64,000 bases of DNA from Rhyacophila brunnea (Eukaryota > Arthropoda > Insecta > Trichoptera > Rhyacophilidae): assembly GCA_022495005.1 (NCBI GenBank), contig JAGYXB010000135.1, positions 1,550,001-1,614,000 of the forward strand. The letters are read 5' to 3'. The notes below the pieces were generated by a model, which ran no database searches, was not told the origin of the DNA, and saw only the letters and a program-made list of their open reading frames with translations. Below, piece after piece: positions 22,761-35,454 of the stretch; within the stretch, counting starts at the first letter, position 1, and every line of letters starts with the position of its first letter. The translations under genes and the position numbers were made by a program.

Positions 22761-25110
22761 TTAATTTGATTCATTGGAGATACTTGTACAACAAAATAAA
22801 TACAGTGAACACACTCCTTTTCACTTTTCAAGCTCAAAGTAAATACAAAAACCTTTTGAGTGATACACGATCGAAAAAAAATCGTGGTTGAACTGAATGT
22901 TTCATAATATACAAAAATACACACTTTTAAAGATTTATAGATTAAAATACTACAATATTATGATGAATTAAAGTAGTATCTAATACCTCAATGAAATAAT
23001 CAATCATTGAATGTTTTTTTTAGCTTTGCATTCAATATTAAAAGAAAACGTTTTTCACCATGATTTAAAATAAAAAAAATGGAGTAATTGATATATTTTT
23101 AAATATTGATACATATAAATTTCTATTACCATTCGGTACAAGAAATATTAATTGGGTATAAATTTTAGTTAAAATTGCTTAGCAAGTTACTAGTATGATG
23201 TATCAATAATTATGTAATTTTCTGATTATTAAAATTAAGAAAGAAGGCTAGGTTACAATTAAGATTCTCAATATACCGAAAGAAAAAATTGCCACTGTGA
23301 TAACAAATATTCTAATATATTACAACATTCAGAATTATGTTATTTTGATGATTTTCTTTATATCATAAAATAAATTTTCTGTACTAAAGCATCGGCAATA
23401 CTATCAATCCGATTTATTTCGTAATTTACAATATGTTGTTTAAAGTTGCTTTGAGGTTGAATTGAGAGTATTAAATTGCATAATTAATGATGTATTTTAT
23501 TCATATTCGACAATGTTATATTAAAATGAATCGACAGTATTATTATAATACAGACTTGTTAAAGAATTTATCAACCAAAAGCAATTGGTAAATGATGTAT
23601 GTATACAATATGACAAAGTAGCATTTATCCTTCATTTAGGTACTAGTCTATAGTGAATACTAAATAGATTGACCGACGCTTAGTTTTACTCTAAACAAAA
23701 AAATAAATAAAAATAATATTTTTATTTGACTGTCAAGTATTATATTTCTGTAACTGTTATATTTTGTAGTATTTTCATTTTGATGAAAACTAGTTCAAGC
23801 TCACTAGTTACATAATATGTTTATTTGTAAGTTTTTCCATTGTAGTGGGAAAATACGCTAGTGCTCTTAATAAACAAATAAATATTCACTGCAGTCATCA
23901 ATCTAAAACTTCAATCGATTTTATGAAAACGGCTTTCAAATTAAGCCTTCGATGCATTACACGTATGAAAAGCAAACTCGAAGCATTCGAATTCGACTTA
24001 CATAATATAACTCCATTGCATTCTTAAGCCAGGATTACACTAATACGCCTCCAGAATATTTATCCTACATTGAACATCAATTATTATTCAATTTGATAAA
24101 ATCTTGTAAATATGTATAGGTAATCAAAAATGTACTATAAACAAATTCCAATTTTGATATTGTCTAATGTCATTGATACTTAAGGGGGAGAGGCATGCTA
24201 GTAGAGAACCTAGCGGGAAAATACGAAGCTTGCAATATGTAGATTTTTTTGATAATTTACAATTTCAACTGTGTTAATTAATAAATATGTATCTGAAAAC
24301 ATTAAAAATATATATATTTTTTTTAACTCAAAGATAATCTTACAATTATTATAAAAATTGTAATCAATATGAATTTCAATCAATATTATCCATAAAAATA
24401 TATTTAGTCCATATAGTTTTCTTCATTTTAAACTAAATCCCAAAGCAATTAAAAGTCTCCAATTGAAAACAGTCTTCCGTTTTAAACCTTTTTTGCATCA
24501 AAATCACATGGGAGCTTTGTCTAAGTTTCACTAGGCGCAAGTTGGAAAGCCTCGGGGAGCAACAAGCTCGTAGCTACTGTCTTGCAGTAGAGAGGGGCAA
24601 ATAATTTAATAGAAACACTTTATTTTGAAATAGCTTAATGGTTTATATCAACCATAGTCAGAACAATAAAAAATAGCGTTAATGAAAGATGCAATAAATT
24701 GTTAATCTAAAACACTATGCATGTTTATATTAAAATATATTTTTTGTCATTCACATTAATTTATTACGTAACCTCTATTCAAAGTGATGTAAATTGTTAG
24801 TCTTTCATTAAAATAATGTGTGAAAAAATATTTTAATTAGAAACAAACTTATCGTTCTGACTTGATCGACTGGAAAATGAGAGTAGATTAAATGAATAAG
24901 ACGAAAGAAAGATTATGTTCCACAAACCTCGATGCATAAAATTTTGTCATCATTTTTATATAAACGTATATTTAAATTTATTGGTATGACTTACACAATA
25001 CATGGCAATATTCTATTATATATATAATAATAATATATTGAACAAACATAATTTGACCACCTTAGATATATATATATATATTATAACTATAAAAATCTTT
25101 TTTTTAAATA
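22761..25110. other. AT-rich spacer
   Basis: No gene or clear mobile element is recognised. A (TA)n stretch lies near 25060-25080. Confidence 0.5.
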
Positions 25111-25192
25111 CGACGCCCGGCGTGACTTGAACTTATAACCACTGGATTTGCGCCAATGTGCTTTCAAAATTAAGCTACGGGTATCTTATCTA
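25111..25192 (-). repeat. Short tRNA-like SINE (family 2), copy 1
   Basis: On the minus strand it reads GCCCGTAGCTTAATTTTGAA, a GCGCAAAT core, GTTCAAGTCACGCCGGGCGT, then a TATTTAAAAAAAAGATTT tail. It matches 59519-59617 through head and tail. Acceptor-like ends pair with wobbles and mismatches, so it is a retroposed tRNA derivative and not a working tRNA gene. Confidence 0.6.
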
Positions 25193-25639
25193 ATTTCGAC
25201 AAAATTATCTAGTAGTTTTTACATGAAATATGGCTTTTGTGTTTTAAATCTGTGTTATAAAAAATATTACATTCTCAAATATTGTGAAGTATTCGTTGAA
25301 TAAAAGAAATATTGTATTATATTAATATGTATATCACATATTTAATTTTTATATTTATTTAATCAACTTGTGCAATTGAATCTGTTTAATCCTAATATCC
25401 GCAATTAATACAAAAAATCATAGATATTGAAGAAAACTTGTATCTATTTAGACAGATCCTAATCACAAAAATATATTGTTTCAGTGATTTTAATACAGAA
25501 ACCAGAGAATTATCTATCTTCTATAATATAAAAAATATAAGATATTTAAAAAAATATTATTATGCTTAGGAAACACAATTTCTTCGAGGCGAATTACGAA
25601 TATTTTTTTTTACTTTACTTAGATATTCTAGAATAATGT

Positions 25640-26000
25640 ATAAAATACTTACACAGAATACGAGACAATGTGGCCCGCACTACTATAACATGGTTAAGTT
25701 ATATTTTACTATCGCAGTTCTCTTCTGAAATCGTATTTCACTCGATATAATATTTTCTATATATATTTAAGCGGAAATATTTGATAGGAATAAGAATCTC
25801 TACACCGCTCTACCGCCATCTATGCTCGCATCCTACTTTCTTTCACCGTACTGGTAGCAGTGCGATATGCGCAGGGCGTACCCGCTTACACCTATTACTC
25901 ATTTTGAATACCAGATATCTATCTGCATGCTCACACAAATACTATCACGCCAATCCGTGCTTGAATCTCGATTCAGCGTTGCCACATTCAATTTGTTATA
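25640..26000. other. G+C-elevated noncoding island
   Basis: The island spans ATGTGGCCCGCACTAC and CACCGTACTGGTAGCAGTGC-type sequence. A 74-codon frame (25781-26005) crosses it but shows no motif. AT-rich spacer lies at 25193-25639 and 26001-27289. A weak SINE-like scrap (TTTAGGTTCAAATACACATT) lies near 26902. Confidence 0.3.
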
Positions 26001-27289
26001 AGTAGGATGAATAAACTAGAAATATGTACTACAAGTTTTGATTCAATTGGATAAAACTGAATATTTTTATAACACCTTCAGTTTATTATTTAGTCTGCAA
26101 TCATTACGAGCGACCAACGTACCCCAATGCGTTAGTCAGTAACATCTCATAACGATAACTTCAGCTACAATTCTCAATGAGGTCATAATACATATTGTCA
26201 CTTCAATACTACAACTAGATAACTTAATTTTCACTGTTTTTGAGATAGCTATTGAATATGATTCTACATTTTTTCTCTATAAAATGATAAAACTAGCTAA
26301 GTAAGAAGTTAATGGGAACTGTATTAATTTTGTGTTTGAAAATATTAGATAATTTTAAAACCATAAATGCATTAAATAAATAAAAGAATATGTTATCTAC
26401 AATATTTTTTCATAAAATTGATCATTATTTATTTAAATAATAATTATAGCCTAGATTTATATTCAAGTAGAGTTTAAATTTCATTTTCCTAACAATGACC
26501 AAATCAGAGTTATCTAGTTGTAGTATTTATGTGACGATATAATAATATATAAATATCTCAAGCATGTGTATTTCTATGAGTATTTAACTACTAGGTACTA
26601 TATTACTGTAAAATGGTTTCATGGCCTGTTTAAATGTTAAATTAGGAATAAATTATGATTAACTAAATGTGCTTCCAATAGCGAAAACAAAAATATAACC
26701 CAATATTATATGGTATTTTGTAGAAAATTTAATACAATAACAAATTACGTTTTCGTACTTCATGATATAAAAAATAGGCACGTATATCTAATGGTTTTTT
26801 TTTTGATTGACTCCAACAATTCGATATATATATCATCAAGAAATTTCTTAAAAAAATATTTTTACGAGTTAGCCACATATTCGACATAATATTACATCTG
26901 TGCTTTAGGTTCAAATACACATTGAAAAAATAACATGTGAATTTTATAGACTCGGAATATTATACCTTAACTGGCATAATGGTAAGAGGTTTATAAAATA
27001 CACACGTAGATAACTATTTTACAGGTGTTCGTCGAAGTATTAAATTTGATTTAAATACTATAAAACAATACCAGGTGGCAGTACTATCTATCAACGTTTT
27101 TGTTGATGCATTCAATATTACTATAATATAGCTAACAATAGTACTATTTTTTTCTATATAATGCAAAGCAATATAGAGTATCAATATTCATAGCTACAGA
27201 AAGCATCAATTCTAATACCCATATAGATTGGTAGGTATTTATTTTGATAAAGACGGTGTTTTTTTTCGTGAATTAGTATGATAGCTAAA

Positions 27290-27510
27290 TGCATATCTGT
27301 GACTAAGCGATTAAGTGCAACACGCATGAGAGGGATGCTACGTGGGTGTTATATTTATGCGATCGCGCAACAAAGACGCAAACTCTTTTGCATGCAAATT
27401 TCCGTGCATCACAGAGAGATAGTTTACTCTTAGCTGGGCGTAGCTTTAGCAGACAGAGAGTGAGGGGGAGAGAGAATTTTTAAGTGCTACGCTGCGTTAT
27501 AGACAGAGAG
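27290..27510. other. G+C-elevated island with GA-rich patches
   Basis: It contains GCGATCGCGC, repeated CAGACAGAGAG/GACAGAGAG patches (GAGA-factor-like) and TTTTGCATGCAAATTTC (an octamer-like ATGCAAAT). No frame is supported. It may be regulatory or a repeat of unknown family. Confidence 0.3.
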
Positions 27511-27999
27511 ATAAATCAAGAAAAATATATTATTTAATAATATATAGGTCATAAAAATTATTTACGGAAAAAGATTTCAATATTTCACATACTGCTAGAT
27601 GTACCATGACATGAATTCTTCTATAAATCCGGCAACAACAGGTGCTATCCATTGAGGTCGACAATAGATATTTCCAGTTTTTAGTCACATTAAACGATAA
27701 CACAAGTGCTTTGGAAACAAAATTGTGAAGAGTACTTTGATTTTATTTAACTGTGGCTTCCTATAGAAATATAATATCAGTCAGCGAACTCAGAATGATC
27801 AAAAATTTTAAACCGTAGGTGCATTACTTGTTAAATTCTTTCATATTATTGTTCTCAATCATTGAACTTTATTAAATTATAAGAATAATGTTCTTAATTC
27901 TAATACAGTACAAGAAATAAGTTAAATATCGATATCAATATTTTAATTATTTCAACATACATATTATTTAAAAAAAAAATACATGCTATAGTTGAGCCA

Positions 28000-28221
28000 A
28001 TTATGGTAGCGCTAATCCCATACAAATTCGTAACCTACTTCCCAAAATCATTGTTGTGTGTCCAGGCATGTTATAAACAAGTTCGTAACATTACGAACAG
28101 CCATCGATATGGCACTTGTGAATTGACCGTAAACTGCTGGATGTACAGGATCACTCATCCATCCAGTACCCTTTCGACCTCCATATGGATCGGACCTCGG
28201 ATGGACCTCGGATATGGTTTA
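28000..28221. other. G+C-elevated stretch left of block A
   Basis: It includes two nearby GGACCTCGGAT units (28193-28213) and CATCCATCCAG. An 83-codon frame (28003-28254) has no recognisable product. It adjoins duplicated block A but does not itself align with the flank of block B. Confidence 0.3.
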
Positions 28222-28628
28222 ATTAAGGCTTTACCTCAGCTGAGGCATGGTTAAAAAGATCGTGACTAGGCGATGCGTAGATTGTGCAAATGACGCGAGC
28301 CGAACGAAATATAATTTGTCATAAAAATTCAAAATGCGTCCTATTAATATTATGTTTATTATTATATTCGTAATAATAATAGTATATTCATTGACATGTT
28401 TTCTTTATCAAGTACATGCGGAACGTTTTTTAGTCATCTTTACATGAATTAAGAATATGTTCCTCCAACGCCATTACAAAACAAATTGACGTGCTCACAG
28501 GTCGACTATCGCTCTCCGACTGGCAACGCGGCCGAAATTACTTCCCACATAATGTTGAAAATTATTTGCAGTTTCACTTATGTACGCTCTTAAGGGGACG
28601 TTCTACAGAATTGGCCTTGAGAATTGAA
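28222..28628 (+). repeat. Block A of a 407-bp inverted duplicated noncoding element
   Basis: This block aligns colinearly with the reverse complement of 47341-47747 over its whole length with few gaps. Shared runs include GATCGTGACTA, AGATTGTGCAAA, TAATTTGTCAT, AACGTTTTTAGTCATCTTTA (one T longer here), ACAAATTGACrTG and GTTGAAAATTATTTGC. Identity is about three quarters by eye. It has a CAGCTG E-box and a C/EBP-like ATTGTGCAAA. Differences are not spaced like codon third positions, and the reading frames are not shared. No terminal inverted repeats or target duplications are visible. It is either a paralogous regulatory element or an undescribed repeat. Confidence 0.8.
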
Positions 28629-28840
28629 AATATGATTTTTAACATGTGGTCCATAATATCTGGTCTACTAGTTAATATAAAAAGGTCGTGTCAAAGTTGT
28701 TTGTGTCATTAAATTTGCTCTATGACTGATCCGACTCATATTTCACATTTATTTCATCAGGGCTGTCGAAGACATAAATCATATATATTTATAATTTTAA
28801 ATTTTTATTTATAATATATATTGTTTAAGTTTTGTGCATC
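28629..28840. other. Spacer between block A and the palindromic MITE
   Basis: Nothing is recognised. It is AT-rich at its right end. Confidence 0.4.
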
Positions 28841-28843
28841 TAA

Positions 28844-28999
28844 TGCCGGGTCCACACTGGCAACAAGTTAAGTTGCTGGCAACCTTGTTAGATTTTACGA
28901 TAATTATGATGATTATCGTAAAATTTCTTAAGCAATTATGGTAAGTATCGTAAAATTTAATGAGGTTGCCAGCAACTTGTTGCCAGTGTTTAAATGGCT
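28844..28999. mobile_element. Near-palindromic MITE (Harbinger-like), copy 1
   Basis: A 156-bp element whose halves are inverted copies of each other: ACACTGGCAACAAG on the left and CTTGTTGCCAGTGT on the right, with AAGTTGCTGGCAACCT / AGGTTGCCAGCAACTT inside. TAA flanks both ends (28841-28843 and 29000-29002), the TWA target site of PIF/Harbinger elements. The centre carries nested TTTTACGATAATTAT inverted units. It is related to 45953-46105. The transcript would form one long hairpin. Confidence 0.8.
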
Positions 29000-29002
29000 T
29001 AA

Positions 29003-30029
29003 TATCCACTGTGGTTCACGTAGTGGCATGGACCTGGGGTTAACTAATTCAGGAAGTCAACACCCATGATAGAATTTTTTCCAGTTTTGGTTGCATTATA
29101 TTCCAAAACTCTTCTGTAAAAATCGTTTCCGATTTTATAAATGGAAATTTCTCGGTGTACATATAGTAAACAAACCTACAAATAAAAAAAGAGAAAAAGG
29201 AACATACTGATTCATCGCAGTAAAATCTGGTAATCAAATTCGCCATTTTGAAAAGCGACGATTTTGCGTAAACAAATGTCACGTGGTCTGTACGTGTGCG
29301 GCAAACTTTGAATGTGTTTGTAATTTTGTGTATTTTATGTTTGTGTATCACGCATTGTCAGCCATATTTGCCGGCCTTTCTGATTGCCGCGATTTGTACA
29401 CATCTTCCTTCCTGTCTTTTTTTATTCGTAGAAACAAACAGTATTTTTTTTAAGTTATATGAAGTTGGCCTTGAATCTGTAATAAAATAATACACACTTA
29501 AAAGATTTTGAAATAGAAAAAAACACATGTCTAAGCTTTCGGCCGTGCTCACTCATTCGTCATTTAGATAAGTATATACACATTTTGATGTTATCTTGCA
29601 AAGTGCGAATGTAATGTTTTCAAATAATTGATATGGATTAATTATACCATCGTATTATTTTCTCGAAATCATAAACATACTATAATAGTATTTGAGTATC
29701 AACCTATGTTCAATTTGAATTGGGTTATAATAATAATATACCCGTATATATATCAATAGAGTGCTTGCTACAAAATCCACCCAAGTTATCAGTACGTACT
29801 TGCACAGGTTTGATTAAAAACTATGATGAAATTAACATTTTAAAAATATTAATTCTTAATATTATTTTGACAGCCCTGTTTTCTGATCGGCTTATATCTT
29901 ACAGGTGTTTATAAAATAATATAATGTTCAGAGGCAGACAATATCAATAATAATAATAATGTTTCTTGAAATAAATCTCCGATGATTAGTGATTTTTGCG
30001 AAAAGATCGATTTAAATTAACGTAGTTAC
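29003..30029. other. AT-rich spacer
   Basis: No gene is recognised. Frames of 64-100 codons (for example minus 29049-29351) lack motifs and lie in opposed overlapping pairs, as expected by chance. Confidence 0.45.
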
Positions 30030-30380
30030 GACGCCGAGGTCCTTTTTATACTGAATTATATTTGAATGTCGAGCTCTTCAGCGGCCCCTTAAGCGAACGT
30101 CGCGTCTCTCATTTGCCCTGAACTCATCAACGTTCATCTAAAACACAAGTGTAACCGTGAGTTTGATAAACCACCGTCAGTTTACTAGTGCGCGAGTGCG
30201 TGAAAACGGAACAAGCTCCAGCGCACCAGCCATCTCAACATCAAAGGTTAGTGCCTGGATTGAATCCCCTTGTAACTGCCCTCCGCCAGTATGAGGTGGG
30301 AATTTACACACCATGCCTTCCGCCAGTATCCAGAATCTACCCACTGAAAACCGCCGCCATATAAATGGTCCTTCAAACAT
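30030..30380. other. G+C-elevated noncoding island
   Basis: It includes CTTCAGCGGCCCCTTAAGCG, AGTGCGCGAGTGCGTG and two CTCCGCCAGTAT/CTTCCGCCAGTAT units about 37 bases apart (near 30280 and 30318). The 67-codon minus frame has no domain. Possibly regulatory. Confidence 0.35.
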
Positions 30381-30721
30381 TTTAAACTAAGAGCTATTCA
30401 GCTATGGTTGCAATGGATTTCGTTAAAACCCCCAGAAATGCATTTATATAAACATATGTATTATTTGATAAAAATGGAGCTTAACGTTTATTTTTGAGTC
30501 GCTAATAAAGACTATTTGCCATTTCCACAGTGCCAATATAATGCGAAATATTATAAATATCATTTTTCAGGTGTCAATTCTTTTATAGTAAAATGTAAGT
30601 AATTATATCAAATAAAATAAAACGATATCAAATAGATGGTTAATATAATAGACTCAAACTAATTTAATCCCCTCAGAGGGATTTTATTTACAGCTATTTA
30701 TATGAACACATAATTATGAGA

Positions 30722-30895
30722 TTGCGCCTCTGGTGTCTAATGGTAATCTGGCAAAGTTTCAATGTATGTTTGGACCCAAAACATGGACTTTAACACTTTA
30801 ACACGTGCCTAACAATATACATTTCTCGTAAAATCACTGTTAAGAAATCTCTCCGTGAGGCGGCCAAGGTCCAAACCCAGATTATAGATCCATTG
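30722..30895 (+). repeat. SINE family 1, diverged copy 4
   Basis: A tRNA-like head (CTCTGGTGTCTAATGGTAAT) is followed by TTTGGACCCAAAACATGGAC, CATTTCTCGTAAAA, CTGTTAAGAA and a decayed CTCCGTGAGGCGGCC hairpin. The order matches the better copies, but many bases differ. Confidence 0.55.
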
Positions 30896-31142
30896 ATAAA
30901 AAATTGCAATAAGTATATATAATTATTCTACAGTAACATCATGGACAATTTATTTTGTAAGTGTATTAGTTTTGTTTGCCACAATGCATATTTCAATGCA
31001 ATAGCAATCATTACCAATACAACAGGGAATCGCTTTTGCATTGCCCATGGTGTCATTGTGGAGTGATTTCCCTATGCACGTCCCTCTTAACGATCAAGTA
31101 GGTAATATTTTAATATTTTTAGCATTAAATAGATAGCATACA

Positions 31143-31372
31143 CAATTTTTAATTTTGCCTCTACGTGCTTCTCTCTCCCATGGGTACTTACTTTTAACTT
31201 AGTCATGTAAATTCAGTCAAATCACATTTGAGTGCATGGTGACCTCAGTCTTAGGTGACTGCTCCAGAGATATTCCCAGTTATAAAAAAATACATGCTTT
31301 ACATCAAACATAGGATTCCGTGATACGTCGGATTATGACCGAGTGTGGTTTGGTGGGGCAATTAATTTCAAT
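31143..31372 (+). repeat. LINE 3'-end fragment, relative of 58012-58245
   Basis: The segment matches the end of the LINE at 57640-58245: CTCTACGTGCT, CCATGGGTACTT, GTGACCTCAGTCTTAG, ACTGCTCC, CCCAGT and GTGTGGTTTGGT occur in the same order. Only the last coding bases and the 3' UTR are present, so it is a strongly 5'-truncated insertion. Confidence 0.7.
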
Positions 31373-31508
31373 AATCAATTCCTGAGTCATGAGATATGAG
31401 ATATGATATGTTTTCAAAACAAAGTGTTTATGTATTTTAGAACCCTTCGCATGAATTCAATGAATTGACTATATGGCTAGAGTCTGTCTTCTATAAGCTG
31501 GCGTGCCG

Positions 31509-31521
31509 GTCCCCCCCCCCC
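31509..31521 (+). repeat. Homopolymer C tract
   Basis: An uninterrupted run of about a dozen C residues, striking in an AT-rich context. Nearby frames are not credible genes. Confidence 0.8.
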
Positions 31522-32089
31522 GCTTTACAATCCATCTCGTTCCCTCCGATTGAAAACTTGAAAAGTTGAACGCGATGGCACAATGCTTTCCGTGTGACGT
31601 GTCGCCAGTTTTAGAATACAAACGATAAGACAATAAAGACAAATAAGACTCTAAACTCACTATAATAGATTAGCATCACATGTACCTACTTACTGTGGAA
31701 ATGAGTATTTCAATTTTTATTATTTTATTTATTTTCAAAATTATACAAAAGTGTCCTAAAATTTCTTTGGGTGTTTTCTATATTATGCTAACATGTCTAT
31801 AATTATTACACAAAATACTGTTATCGATTGTGACGTATATTTACCAACAAATATTAGTGATCTTTAAGTGAGCATATATATATTATAATATGTGTGTATA
31901 CAATATACATTATAAGAACGAATAATCATAGTATATTGTATTTTAGTACTTATATATTATTGTGTCTTATTTATAACAAATAATATAAGTTACATAATAA
32001 TTTTATTTCCCTTATTTAACAGCTTTCTATGTGACGTTAGCAGTTTCCTTTATTATTATCGTAATAAATAGCCAATAAACCCATAACAG

Positions 32090-32430
32090 CGCATTATATA
32101 AAACCGTTATCATCTGTAATGGTCGGCTAGAGCGATGAAAATTTGTCCTCCATAATCTGAAATACATAACTTAGCCGGGCGCAGTTATACGAAAAACTTT
32201 CGCGAAGAATTTTATCGCTGACCCAAATTTATCACGTAGGCCGCCATGTCTCGGTCAGATATGTCAATAATAATTTTCCACTAAGCCCAATCTGCGTATA
32301 ATATAACGTGAACTTTCCATATAGGAATAATAATCTTGGTGCGATAAAAAAGACAATCATCTCGTTTGCTGATTATTAAATTCCTAGACGTCCAGCGCTG
32401 TACGTGGTACTGGATCATCTATTTTATCTC
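32090..32430. other. G+C-elevated noncoding island with homeodomain-like motifs
   Basis: It contains AGCCGGGCGCAG, GAATTTTATCGC, TTTATCACGTAGGCCGCC and GGTGCGATAAAAAA. TTTAT/ATAAA cores of the posterior-Hox/caudal type recur, though such cores are common in AT-rich DNA. No coding frame is seen. Confidence 0.3.
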
Positions 32431-32959
32431 CCCTAGTGACGTTTGTGTCTTATTTCATAAAGAGGGTTTGTTCACAAAAATATACACACACCTTACACAT
32501 TGAATAAAAATACATACATAGAATTATTGTAAAAACATAATTTTGAAAAAGCTCAGTAATATTATATAATGTTGGACCGAGTAGAATTCAACCTCATATC
32601 TTTCACTATACGAAATTTTTAGAGCTATCAATGTATTTTTATTAAGTAGAATCTAACGATATATTTATAGTAGAAACAATGTTCATATTATTTGACTAGG
32701 TACATTGGAATGATAAAGTTTCATTATTCTTCTACGCATACGAGGGACGTTGATTTTATTAATGATACCATGAATCCATATTATTGATTTATTTTCTCAT
32801 AAATAGATAGTACATCAACATGTTCTAGACCTCCAAGCAATATAAATCATGAACTTTTTATATTTCATTGCATACACCCCCACATTGGCGCTAGCAGTAA
32901 CGAGTTAACTTATAATGTCTTGGGTTACGAGTTCTAATAATATTATGCATCTGGAAAAT

Positions 32960-33100
32960 TTTCATGTTGTTTATAATTGTGCGATTGAAGTCAGCATATG
33001 GCCCTAATTGGTTGAGCAAGTAGTTAACATCAATTTCTCTTAAAAACAAAAATCTGTTCATTCTGTAGATGTCCATATTATGATGTTCTTTAGGTGCAGA
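32960..33100 (+). repeat. SINE family 1, copy 5
   Basis: TTCATGTTGTTT, then GCATATGGCCCTAATTGGTTGAGCAAG, AACATCAATTTCTC, AAATCTGTTCA and CCATATTATGATGTTCTTTAGG follow the family order. The body hairpin is damaged. Confidence 0.65.
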
Positions 33101-34029
33101 TATATGGTATTGCACTTCACTTGCTTCGACGCAGGTGGTACTTGAGTACAAATTCATCTAATTAAAATCAAGTAATACGTATGTCCACGCACGCCAAATG
33201 CAGTGTCGTGTGTCTGGGCCCTTGAAATCAAACATGATGATGTATTTTTATTTTTACTATTTTTCCATAGTAAAAATACCTAAAACCTTACGCGTCAGTA
33301 GTTTTATCATTAAACATTAACACATTATATTGTAGAGGTTTACTCAACCCTACTGAACTGACGCATTATTGTATATGTTCATTTATATAGCATAGATAAT
33401 AATACGAACAGGAAATGACAGGCAATAAATTACATGCATTCCAGCTCTTCAACTGTACAGTCAAATTGCGCGCGCAACTCATAACGTTCAACTTAAAATC
33501 AAATTCCAAATTTCAATGAAAACATATCAACTCAACATAAAAATGTGACAGTCTTCTATATTTCCGTGTGTATCCAAACTTATTATCTACAATACAAAAC
33601 CAAGAAATCCAACCACTGTGTATCATTCCTCACTACTCGAAGCACCATATCACGCATATTCAACACAACCTTCCAGAACATAATATTATATAAATAACAT
33701 CGGGGCTACATCAGCAACTTCGATTAAGTCCCGATAATATACCAATATGATAATGCCGTAAGATAAAATTTGTTATATAAATTAATGTTGGAAAAATACG
33801 GAAAATATAAGGAAAACAAATATTAAATTAGTGTCTATTTACTCTTTCAGTATTTTCTAATGCTTATGTAATGTTTTTAGGAACTGTAACGGACTGAGCA
33901 GTGATTAAACAACATTAAATTAAAATACATTTATTGGTCTTTTTCAGTTCCATTAAACGAGGTCTTCCATTATAAGGCTTACGAAAAAGATTGTAGGCAA
34001 TGTCACTCAAGTCATTATTACCCCTGATC
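33101..34029. other. AT-rich spacer
   Basis: Nothing is recognised. A 67-codon minus frame at 33915-34118 (ending YNGRPRLMELKKTNKCILI) is not overtly A/T-biased, but I cannot place it. Confidence 0.4.
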
Positions 34030-34220
34030 TCGTGAAGTGGCTCCGCTACTGGCCTACCTACTTTCCTTTCGTTTCCGTTCTTCCCCGCCCCCCCACCCGT
34101 TACGTGTTTCTGCCCCACTGCAGCCTATTTCAGTCGCTTTATATGATAGCGGGCCTATTCAAGAACGTGCTAACATGAGTACACGTATATACCCGGCCGT
34201 AATGCACGGTTCATACTAGT
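34030..34220. other. G+C-elevated island
   Basis: It includes a pyrimidine-rich CTTCCCCGCCCCCCCACCCG tract and CGGGCCTATTC. Function unknown; it might be promoter-like. Confidence 0.3.
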
Positions 34221-34445
34221 ATTGCAACAGGATATTTAGTACTTAACATGAAAGTTTACTTCTTCTTACTTTACGTACACGACAGGATACGCAGCCCAAA
34301 GAAGAGACAAAACTGGACAAATCTAATTAATACCTACCGCTAGAAGTACTTATGCATAAACACTGCATATCGTTGGCTACATCCTAGTTTCTCTGTAAGT
34401 CACTTATCCGCCTGATTGATAACTGTGCAATACCCAGCATTGAAG

Positions 34446-34453
34446 CTCTAGTC
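34446..34453. repeat. hAT target-site duplication, left (CTCTAGTC)
   Basis: A perfect 8-bp match to 35158-35165. Confidence 0.9.
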
Positions 34454-35157
34454 CAGGGGGGGCAAACTGCGGCCCGCCGGGTATTTTTTTGCGGCCCGCC
34501 ATCATTAATTGTACTTCTGATTACGAATAACTTTTTTTTATATATTTTTTAAAAAATATTGACAATAGATTAAAATTTGAAGAATTTCTTGTTTCGTAAA
34601 TGTATTATCTCAGTACGTCTTCTTTGCGTCTCGTCTCATACTATGTAACCACTATTTTCTACGTTGAACATCGATTTCAATAGATATTGATAGTGTGCCA
34701 ACAGAGCTACAACTTGAGATTATTGATCTGCAGTGTGACACTGATTTAAGAGAATTGCATCGTCGTGAAGAAATCTCCAAATTTTACAATGCCCCTAATT
34801 CAGACAATTTCGACCAACTTAAAGATTATGCAAGAAAAATGTTCGTTATTTTTGGATCAACCTATATATGTGAACAAACATTTTCGATCATGAAACTCAA
34901 TAAAAATTCTTTACGATCAAATATCTCCGATGCCCATTTAGAAGCAGCTTTGAGAATATCAACTACAAAATTAACACATGAATTTAAAAAAATGTTAAAA
35001 AAGGTACATCAGTTTCATTCTTCTCATTATTTTTTGTAATGTTTATTTTTCGTGATAATAAATAGTGTATATCTAAAAATGGTATTTTACTTGCGGCCCG
35101 CCGCTCATTTTTAATTCTTGAATTTGGCCCTCCATCCAAAAAGTTTGCCCCCCCCTG
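34454..35157 (+). mobile_element. Internally deleted hAT transposon (704 bp)
   Basis: It starts CAGGGGGGGCAAACT and ends AGTTTGCCCCCCCCTG, hAT-style terminal inverted repeats, between perfect 8-bp duplications CTCTAGTC. GCGGCCCGCC is repeated at 34471, 34491 and, reading GCGGCCCGCCG, near 35094, a subterminal repeat probably bound by transposase. The interior encodes only the C-terminal end of an hAT transposase. Confidence 0.92.
34695..35039 (+). pseudogene. hAT transposase C-terminal dimerisation region only
   Basis: The frame of about 114 codons starts without an ATG (GTG) and ends at TAA 35037-35039. CEQTFSIMK (residues 59-67) and RSNISDAHLEAALRI (74-88) are the signature of the hAT family dimerisation region seen in BED/hAT domesticated proteins. 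The BED finger and RNase-H-like catalytic core are absent. The frame is intact to its stop. If transcribed from an upstream start it could encode a dimerisation-only peptide, but this is speculative. Confidence 0.8.
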
Positions 35158-35165
35158 CTCTAGTC
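35158..35165. repeat. hAT target-site duplication, right (CTCTAGTC)
   Basis: Identical to 34446-34453. Confidence 0.9.
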
Positions 35166-35454
35166 CAAACTAACCCTGCATTGGATATCAAAATATATGT
35201 GACTCCATGTTTTTTGTGAAAATAATGTCTAGCCATCATAATCATTAGAAGTGCCATAAATGAAATAGTTTTTATAATTTGTATGGTATATCATAATTTA
35301 TTGTACTGATAATTGAATTAATCAAAATAAAAACACAATAATAATTATTATACCACTTATTTTATATTATAATTTTATAAATATTAGGACTCGTTTCAGT
35401 CGGTTTTAAATTTGGTATACATTAATTATTTATACCAACAATAATTGAACGAAT

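Noticed and set aside
28222..28712. Blocks A and B as a duplicated coding exon
   Set aside because: Reading frames are not shared between the copies, and substitutions and small gaps do not follow a three-base pattern.
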